A stretch of DNA of 9,387 nt, taken from assembly GCA_013290035.1 (NCBI GenBank), contig JABCYT010000088.1, positions 1 to 9,387 on the forward strand, written 5' to 3'. The notes under the pieces are model-generated. The model worked only from the letters and a program-made list of their open reading frames with translations, was not told the origin of the DNA and made no database searches. Made by a program: the position numbers and the translations under genes. Of this stretch, positions 6,048 through 9,387 are shown in pieces (within the stretch, counting starts at the first letter, position 1; each line of letters begins with the position of its first letter). Origin of the DNA: Alphaproteobacteria bacterium (lineage in GTDB: Bacteria; Pseudomonadota; Alphaproteobacteria; Reyranellales; Reyranellaceae).

Positions 6048-6788
6048 ATGGCGAAGAAAAAGGCCGTCGTGCTGGGCGTGGGTGCGGAATGCGGGCTGGG
6101 CGCCGCCGCCAGTCGCCGCTTTGCGAAAGAAGGTTATCACGTGCTGGTGGCCGGTCGGACGCCCGCCAAGATCGACAAGGTCGCGGAGTCCATCCGTGCT
6201 TCCGGGGGCTCGGCGATGCCTGTCGTCGTCGACGGTACCCGGGAAGCCGAGGTGATCGGCCTGTTCGACAAGGCAATGGCGGATGATGGCGACGGCGCAC
6301 CGGCCGACCTTTTGGTGTTCAACATGGGCAACAACGCCGCGGTCGATATCCGCGAGATGACGGCGCAGCATTTCGAGGATTCCTGGCGGGTCGGCTGCTT
6401 CGCCGGCTTCCTGTTCGGCCGTGAAGCCGTGCGCCGGCTGGCGCCGCTCGGTCGCGGCACGGTGATCTTCACCGGCGCCTCGGGCTCGTTGCGCGGCCGG
6501 CCGCGCTTCGCCGCCTTCAACGCCACCAAGGGCGGGCTCAGGCTGCTGGTGCAGTCGCTGGCGCGCGAGTTCGGTCCGCAGGGCATCCATGTCGCCCATG
6601 CCATCATCGACGGCGGCATCGAGGGCGACCGCCTGCTGTCGCGCATGCCCGACCGCAAGGACAAGGCCGGCGCCGACGGTCTGTTGAACATCGAGGCGAT
6701 CGCCGACAGCTACTGGCATCTCCATCGCCAGCACCGCAGCGCCTGGACGCAGGAGATCGATCTCAGGCCGTACAAGGAGCCTTTCTGA
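6048..6788 (+). CDS. Atypical SDR-family protein lacking the catalytic tyrosine
   Basis: A 246-residue Rossmann-fold protein of the SDR superfamily. The cofactor loop reads LGVGAECGLGAAASRRF (9-25), with Arg37 in VAGRT (34-38), suggesting NADP(H). The NNAG motif is replaced by NMGNN (92-96). Ser145 (TGAS) and Lys161 are in place, but the YxxxK tyrosine is Phe157 (FNATK). IHVAHAIIDGGIEGDR (180-195) recalls an SDR subgroup I remember as often having Phe here, so the change is probably ancestral. Ordinary alcohol/ketone redox chemistry is doubtful; another proton donor, enoyl reduction or a binding role are options. The ATG at 6048 has GAGG 6 nt upstream and gives the usual family start. An ATG at 5976 with a stronger Shine-Dalgarno would add 24 residues. 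Divergent from the thioesterase pair; its stop at 6786-6788 is 4 nt from the inverted repeat. Confidence 0.92.
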   Translation: MAKKKAVVLGVGAECGLGAAASRRFAKEGYHVLVAGRTPAKIDKVAESIRASGGSAMPVVVDGTREAEVIGLFDKAMADDGDGAPADLLVFNMGNNAAVDIREMTAQHFEDSWRVGCFAGFLFGREAVRRLAPLGRGTVIFTGASGSLRGRPRFAAFNATKGGLRLLVQSLAREFGPQGIHVAHAIIDGGIEGDRLLSRMPDRKDKAGADGLLNIEAIADSYWHLHRQHRSAWTQEIDLRPYKEPF

Positions 6789-6792
6789 AACG

Positions 6793-6885
6793 AAAGGTCC
6801 TTCGCTGCGCTCGGGATGACACCATTTTTGTCCGACGCTCCGAGCTCAACAATAGCTGTCATCCCGAGCGCAGCGAGGGACCTTT
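6793..6885. repeat. Long near-perfect inverted repeat (REP/MITE-like), possible bidirectional terminator
   Basis: Two 29-nt arms, at 6793-6821 and 6857-6885, are reverse complements at 28 of 29 positions. The one mismatch would be a U-G pair in RNA. The loop is 35 nt. The element occupies almost the whole gap between convergent stop codons: the left arm starts 4 nt after one stop, and the right arm ends 3 nt before the other. The arm core (TCATCCCGAGCGCAGCGAGG) is one I recall as a dispersed intergenic repeat in many GC-rich bacterial genomes. No transposase gene, target-site duplication or downstream T-tract is seen. Either transcript would form the same hairpin, so termination or 3'-end protection for both operons is plausible. 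Confidence 0.85.
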
Positions 6886-6888
6886 GCT

Positions 6889-7263
6889 TCAATTACGAGC
6901 GCGTTCAGGAATCTCCGTCAGGTCCCGAAAGATGCGTTTGCCCAGCTTCTGCCCGGTGGCGACCATGTCGTCGGCGCCGGTCGACGCTCCGCCGATGCGC
7001 AGCACCGCGTCGCATTTGCCGATCAGCTCGCGGGCGATGGGATGGAAGATCTCGTCGAACACGGCATCGCCGATCTTCTTCGAACCGGCATGCTTCAGGA
7101 GCGGCAGAGCGAACCATTCGCCCAGCACCGGCAGATGGCCGCGACGGAACACGGCGAGCGCCATGTCCTCCATGGCATCGACGTTGCGCTGGATCAGCAC
7201 GGGATCGTCATTGGTGCCCGAACGGTAGGGACCCGCCACCAGGATCATCAGTCGATCGTTCAT
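6889..7263 (-). CDS. DUF4406-like protein (nucleoside 2-deoxyribosyltransferase-like fold)
   Basis: A 124-residue small cytoplasmic protein. It starts with a strand and glycine loop, LMILVAGPYRSG (5-16), followed by RGHLPVLGEWFALPLL (41-56), FHPIAREL (73-80) and CDAVLRIGGASTGADDMV (84-101). The AGPYRSG start and the GGxSxGAD stretch match what I know as DUF4406, related in fold to nucleoside 2-deoxyribosyltransferases, so a nucleoside or nucleotide-sugar ligand is possible. No reaction can be assigned. The ATG at 7263 overlaps the TGA of the upstream hydrolase gene as ATGA (7263-7260), which supports this start over an in-frame ATG 54 nt upstream and indicates coupled translation. It is the last gene of the minus-strand operon and ends 3 nt from the long inverted repeat. 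Confidence 0.88.
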   Translation of the reverse strand: MNDRLMILVAGPYRSGTNDDPVLIQRNVDAMEDMALAVFRRGHLPVLGEWFALPLLKHAGSKKIGDAVFDEIFHPIARELIGKCDAVLRIGGASTGADDMVATGQKLGKRIFRDLTEIPERARN

Positions 7264-7985
7264 CGCGGGATCTCGAGCAGCTCGCGCGCCACCAGCTCCG
7301 GCGCCGAGAGGATGCAATTATGGCCGGCCTCGATGGGGCGGAAGCGGATATGCGGCATCGCCTGGACCTTCTCGTGCATGCCCGCCGATACCGGATAGCG
7401 CGGCTTGGTGCAGGCGATGTAGGTCATCGGCCGGCCGTTGCCGGCGGGACGGTTGAGCCGGATCGGCTTGGTGTAGCAGGCCAGCGGATGCGGCGTGAGC
7501 TGGCGGTGCGTCCAGGCGGCTAGCGCGGGATCGTCGATGATCAGGCTGCCGACCGGCGCGAAGGGCAGCACCTCGGTGCCGTTCACCACCTTTACGAGCT
7601 TCTGCCGCTTGGCCACGATCTCCGCCGGAATGCGGCCGAAGATCGACTGGCCGTCCTGCGGGATGCCGCCGTCGATGATCACCAGATGGGCGATGCGCTC
7701 GGGGATGCGGTCCGTCACCAGGCCGGCGATCAGGCTGCCGAAACTGTGGCCGACCAGCACGACCTCCTTGAGATCCTCGTTCTCGAGGGCGGCGATCGTG
7801 TCGGCCAGGAACACGTCGTTGTCGAGCCCGGGCGACAGCTCCGCCGCCCGCTCGCCGACGCCGCGAAAGGGCAGGGCGCGCGCGGCGTGGCCTGCCGCGC
7901 GCAACCTCTCCACAACGAATTGCCACGACCAGGCGCCCATCCAGGCGCCGGGAAGACAGAGGTAGGTACGCATACGCCGGATCAT
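7260..7985 (-). CDS. Alpha/beta-hydrolase fold protein
   Basis: A 241-residue serine hydrolase. The nucleophile elbow is GHSFG (79-83) with Ser81. The likely catalytic His is His222 in EAGHN (219-223). The N-terminal LPGAWMGAWSW (11-21) takes the place of the usual HG oxyanion motif, as in hydrolases resembling plant methylesterases and hydroxynitrile lyases. The acid residue is not certain. No signal peptide is visible, so it is probably a cytoplasmic esterase or C-C hydrolase of unknown substrate. The ATG at 7985 forms an ATGA overlap with the stop of the upstream SDR (7982-7984), which favours it over the in-frame ATG at 7973. The 3' end makes the same overlap with the DUF4406-like gene, so the three genes are presumably translated together. 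The SDR and hydrolase may act on consecutive steps of one pathway (inference). Confidence 0.93.
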   Translation of the reverse strand: MIRRMRTYLCLPGAWMGAWSWQFVVERLRAAGHAARALPFRGVGERAAELSPGLDNDVFLADTIAALENEDLKEVVLVGHSFGSLIAGLVTDRIPERIAHLVIIDGGIPQDGQSIFGRIPAEIVAKRQKLVKVVNGTEVLPFAPVGSLIIDDPALAAWTHRQLTPHPLACYTKPIRLNRPAGNGRPMTYIACTKPRYPVSAGMHEKVQAMPHIRFRPIEAGHNCILSAPELVARELLEIPR

Positions 7986-8776
7986 GCAATCGTGTCGACG
8001 ACGCCGCCATCGACGCGAAGCGCGGCGCCGGTCGTCGCCGAGGCCTGGGGCGAGGCGGCGTAGACCACCATGTTAGCGACCTCATCGACGCTGGCAGGGC
8101 GGCGAATGATGGAACTCGGCCGATTGGCGATGACGAAGCCGGCGGCGACCTCCTCGAGCGGCCGGCCGGTCGCCGCGATTTCGTCCTTGAACAACTCGAC
8201 GACGCCTTCCGACAGGGTCGGACCCGGCAGCACGGCATTGACCGTGACTCCCGTGCCGGCGGCGCGTTTCGCCAGGCCGCGCGAGATGGCGAGCATGGCG
8301 GTCTTGGTCATTCCATAGGGAAGCATGTCGGCCGGAATGTTCAGGGCCGACTCCGACGAGATGAAGATCACGCGGCCCCACCGTCTTTCCATCATGCCGG
8401 GAAGGTAGGCCCGCGCCAGCCGCACGCCGGACATGACATTGACCTCGAAGTAACGGGCCCATTCGTCGTCCGGCGTTTCGAAGAAGTCCCGCAGGCCGTA
8501 GATGCCGAGATTGTTCACCAGCACGTCGCAACGGGGATGGGCGCGCGCCAGGCGTTCGCAACCGGCTGCCGAGCCGAGATCGCCGGCGAAACCCTCCACG
8601 CCCGCAGTAGCGATGGCCCCTGCGAGGCCGGCAACCGCCTTTTCGACGGCAGCCTCGGTTCGGCCGTTGACGACGACCTTGGCGCCGGCGGTGGCCAGGC
8701 CCTTGGCGATGGCCAAACCGATGCCCGCCGTCGAGCCGCTGACGATGGCAATCTTGCCTGAAAGATCGATGTTCAT
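7982..8776 (-). CDS. Short-chain dehydrogenase/reductase (classical SDR)
   Basis: A 264-residue classical SDR with an intact active site. Seen: cofactor loop SGSTAGIG (13-20), Arg39 in NGRTE (37-41) favouring NADP(H), NNLG (88-91, a common variant of NNAG), Asn113, Ser140/Ser141, and Tyr154 and Lys158 (YGMTK). The stretch from 182 to 226, with VLPGPTLSEGVVELFKDE (182-199), forms the variable substrate-binding region. The protein ends in RVDGGVVDTIA. Substrate unknown; it resembles general 3-oxoacyl-ACP-reductase-like SDRs. The ATG at 8776 is preceded by GAGGAG (8791-8786) 9 nt upstream, a good ribosome binding site. First gene of the three-gene minus-strand operon, with a 4-nt ATGA junction to the hydrolase gene. 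It is divergent from the CurA-like reductase, so the two may share regulation through the 151-nt gap. Confidence 0.95.
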   Translation of the reverse strand: MNIDLSGKIAIVSGSTAGIGLAIAKGLATAGAKVVVNGRTEAAVEKAVAGLAGAIATAGVEGFAGDLGSAAGCERLARAHPRCDVLVNNLGIYGLRDFFETPDDEWARYFEVNVMSGVRLARAYLPGMMERRWGRVIFISSESALNIPADMLPYGMTKTAMLAISRGLAKRAAGTGVTVNAVLPGPTLSEGVVELFKDEIAATGRPLEEVAAGFVIANRPSSIIRRPASVDEVANMVVYAASPQASATTGAALRVDGGVVDTIA

Positions 8777-8927
8777 CCCGCGGTACTCCTCGCTGCAGGG
8801 CTTTCGTTCAATCTAGGCGGCATTGGAGCACGACGAAGTGAAGATTTGCACTTTCATCTAGGCGCACAACGCCGGGTTAGCGATCTCAGCCATGCGTGCT
8901 AGCCTGCCCTCGAAACCGGAGGATCCC
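8777..8927. promoter_or_regulatory. Divergent intergenic region with candidate operator repeats
   Basis: This 151-nt gap separates two divergent operons and should contain promoters for both. It holds a 9-nt direct repeat, ATCTAGGCG, at 8811-8819 and 8856-8864 (45 nt start to start), each preceded within a few bases by CTTTC. Between them is a short inverted repeat, AAGTG-N8-CACTT (8836-8853). I could not pick out convincing -35/-10 pairs on either strand. No regulator gene is in the window. A shared operator is a plausible inference only. Confidence 0.35.
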
Positions 8928-9387
8928 ATGGCCACCAACCGTCGCGTGCTGCTGAAGTCGCGCCCGCAGGGCGAGCCGACCCACGCCAATTTCGACGTCG
9001 TCGATCAGCCGATGCCCGAGCCCAAGGACGGCGAGTATCTGTCGCGCACCATCTGGATGTCGCTCGATCCCTACATGCGCGGGCGCATGTCCGAGACCAA
9101 GGGCTACGCTGCCAACGTCAACCTCGGCGATGCGATGGTGGGCGGCACGGTCGGCCAGGTCATGACGTCGAAAAATCCCCGCTTCAAGGAAGGCGACTTC
9201 GTCGCCGAATATTCGGGCTGGCAGAGCTACGCCGTGTCGACCGGCGCCATGTCGATGAAGCTCGATCCCGGTACCGCGCCGCTCTCGACCGCACTCTCCG
9301 TGCTCGGCATGCCGGGCATGACGGCGTGGTGGGGCCTGATGCAGATCGGCAAGCCCAAGCAAGGCGAGACCGTCGTCGTCTCGGCGG
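8928..9387 (+). CDS. CurA-like zinc-independent NADP-dependent oxidoreductase (MDR family), N-terminal part
   Basis: The first 153 codons of a medium-chain reductase of the leukotriene-B4-dehydrogenase/prostaglandin-reductase/CurA group, which reduces the C=C bond of alpha,beta-unsaturated carbonyls with NADPH. Seen: the N-terminal NRRVLLKSRPQGEP (4-17), the hallmark WMSLDPYMRGRMSETKGY (44-61), VGGTVGQV (71-78), EYSGWQSYAVS (97-107) and VLGMPGMTAWWGL (128-140), as in E. coli CurA. No zinc-binding Cys/His ligands are visible, as expected for this group. The NADP-binding Rossmann domain begins near the right edge and is cut off. The start is firm: GGAGG at 8918-8922 lies 5 nt before the ATG. 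An antisense open frame on the other strand is a coding shadow. Divergent from the SDR-hydrolase operon; likely a detoxification or lipid-carbonyl role. Confidence 0.94.
   Translation, partial: MATNRRVLLKSRPQGEPTHANFDVVDQPMPEPKDGEYLSRTIWMSLDPYMRGRMSETKGYAANVNLGDAMVGGTVGQVMTSKNPRFKEGDFVAEYSGWQSYAVSTGAMSMKLDPGTAPLSTALSVLGMPGMTAWWGLMQIGKPKQGETVVVSA

Noticed and set aside
5460..6734. Upstream extension of the thioesterase B frame, giving a 596-codon reading and suggesting a fusion protein
   Set aside because: The extension crosses thioesterase A in the wrong frame and lies antisense to the SDR. Thioesterase B aligns end to end with its paralogue from the ATG at 5459.
6793..6885. Insertion sequence or intact transposon
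   Set aside because: There is only an inverted repeat: no transposase gene, no room for one in the loop, and no visible target-site duplication.
7318..8238. A 306-codon minus-strand open frame spanning the hydrolase/SDR junction
   Set aside because: It is in a different frame from both well-supported genes and yields an Arg/Pro/Ala-rich translation without recognisable motifs.
8886..9362. A minus-strand open frame of 158 codons at the right end
   Set aside because: It lies opposite the CurA-like reductase, whose plus-strand motifs and ribosome binding site are clear.

Overview
The window is GC-rich, densely packed bacterial DNA carrying ordinary chromosomal-type genes with short or overlapping junctions. 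The UvrD sequence, the GC-rich codon use and the protein families suggest an alphaproteobacterium, perhaps a Bradyrhizobium- or Reyranella-like lineage. This placement comes from recalled homologues, not a search. I see no rRNA, tRNA, CRISPR array, transposase, phage or defence gene.

Layout. (1) 1-1599, minus: the N-terminal 533 codons of a UvrD/PcrA helicase, running off the left edge. (2) 1682-4966, plus: a tight four-gene run of an HtrA-like trypsin-fold/PDZ protein, a metallo-beta-lactamase-fold (MBL) protein, a short-chain dehydrogenase (SDR) and a GNAT acetyltransferase. (3) 4944-5977, minus: two tandem paralogous hotdog-fold thioesterases, tail-to-tail and overlapping with the acetyltransferase. 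(4) 6048-6788, plus: an atypical SDR, divergent from the thioesterases. (5) 6793-6885: a long, near-perfect inverted repeat that fills the gap between two convergent stop codons. (6) 6889-8776, minus: a three-gene operon (SDR, alpha/beta hydrolase, DUF4406-like protein) joined by two 4-nt ATGA overlaps. (7) 8928-9387, plus: the first 153 codons of a CurA/leukotriene-B4-dehydrogenase-type NADP-dependent reductase, running off the right edge.

The genes after uvrD look like accessory lipid, carbonyl or xenobiotic metabolism: three SDRs, one medium-chain reductase, two acyl-CoA-type thioesterases, one alpha/beta hydrolase and one MBL protein. No complete known pathway can be named.

The most notable feature is that three of these proteins keep their fold signatures but lack textbook catalytic residues. 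The HtrA-like protein has lost all three triad residues. The MBL protein keeps metal-site-1 ligands but has lost those of site 2. One SDR has Phe in place of the catalytic Tyr. All three reading frames are intact, so altered function is more likely than decay. I found no convincing new multi-gene system; the best leads are these non-canonical enzymes and the inverted repeat.
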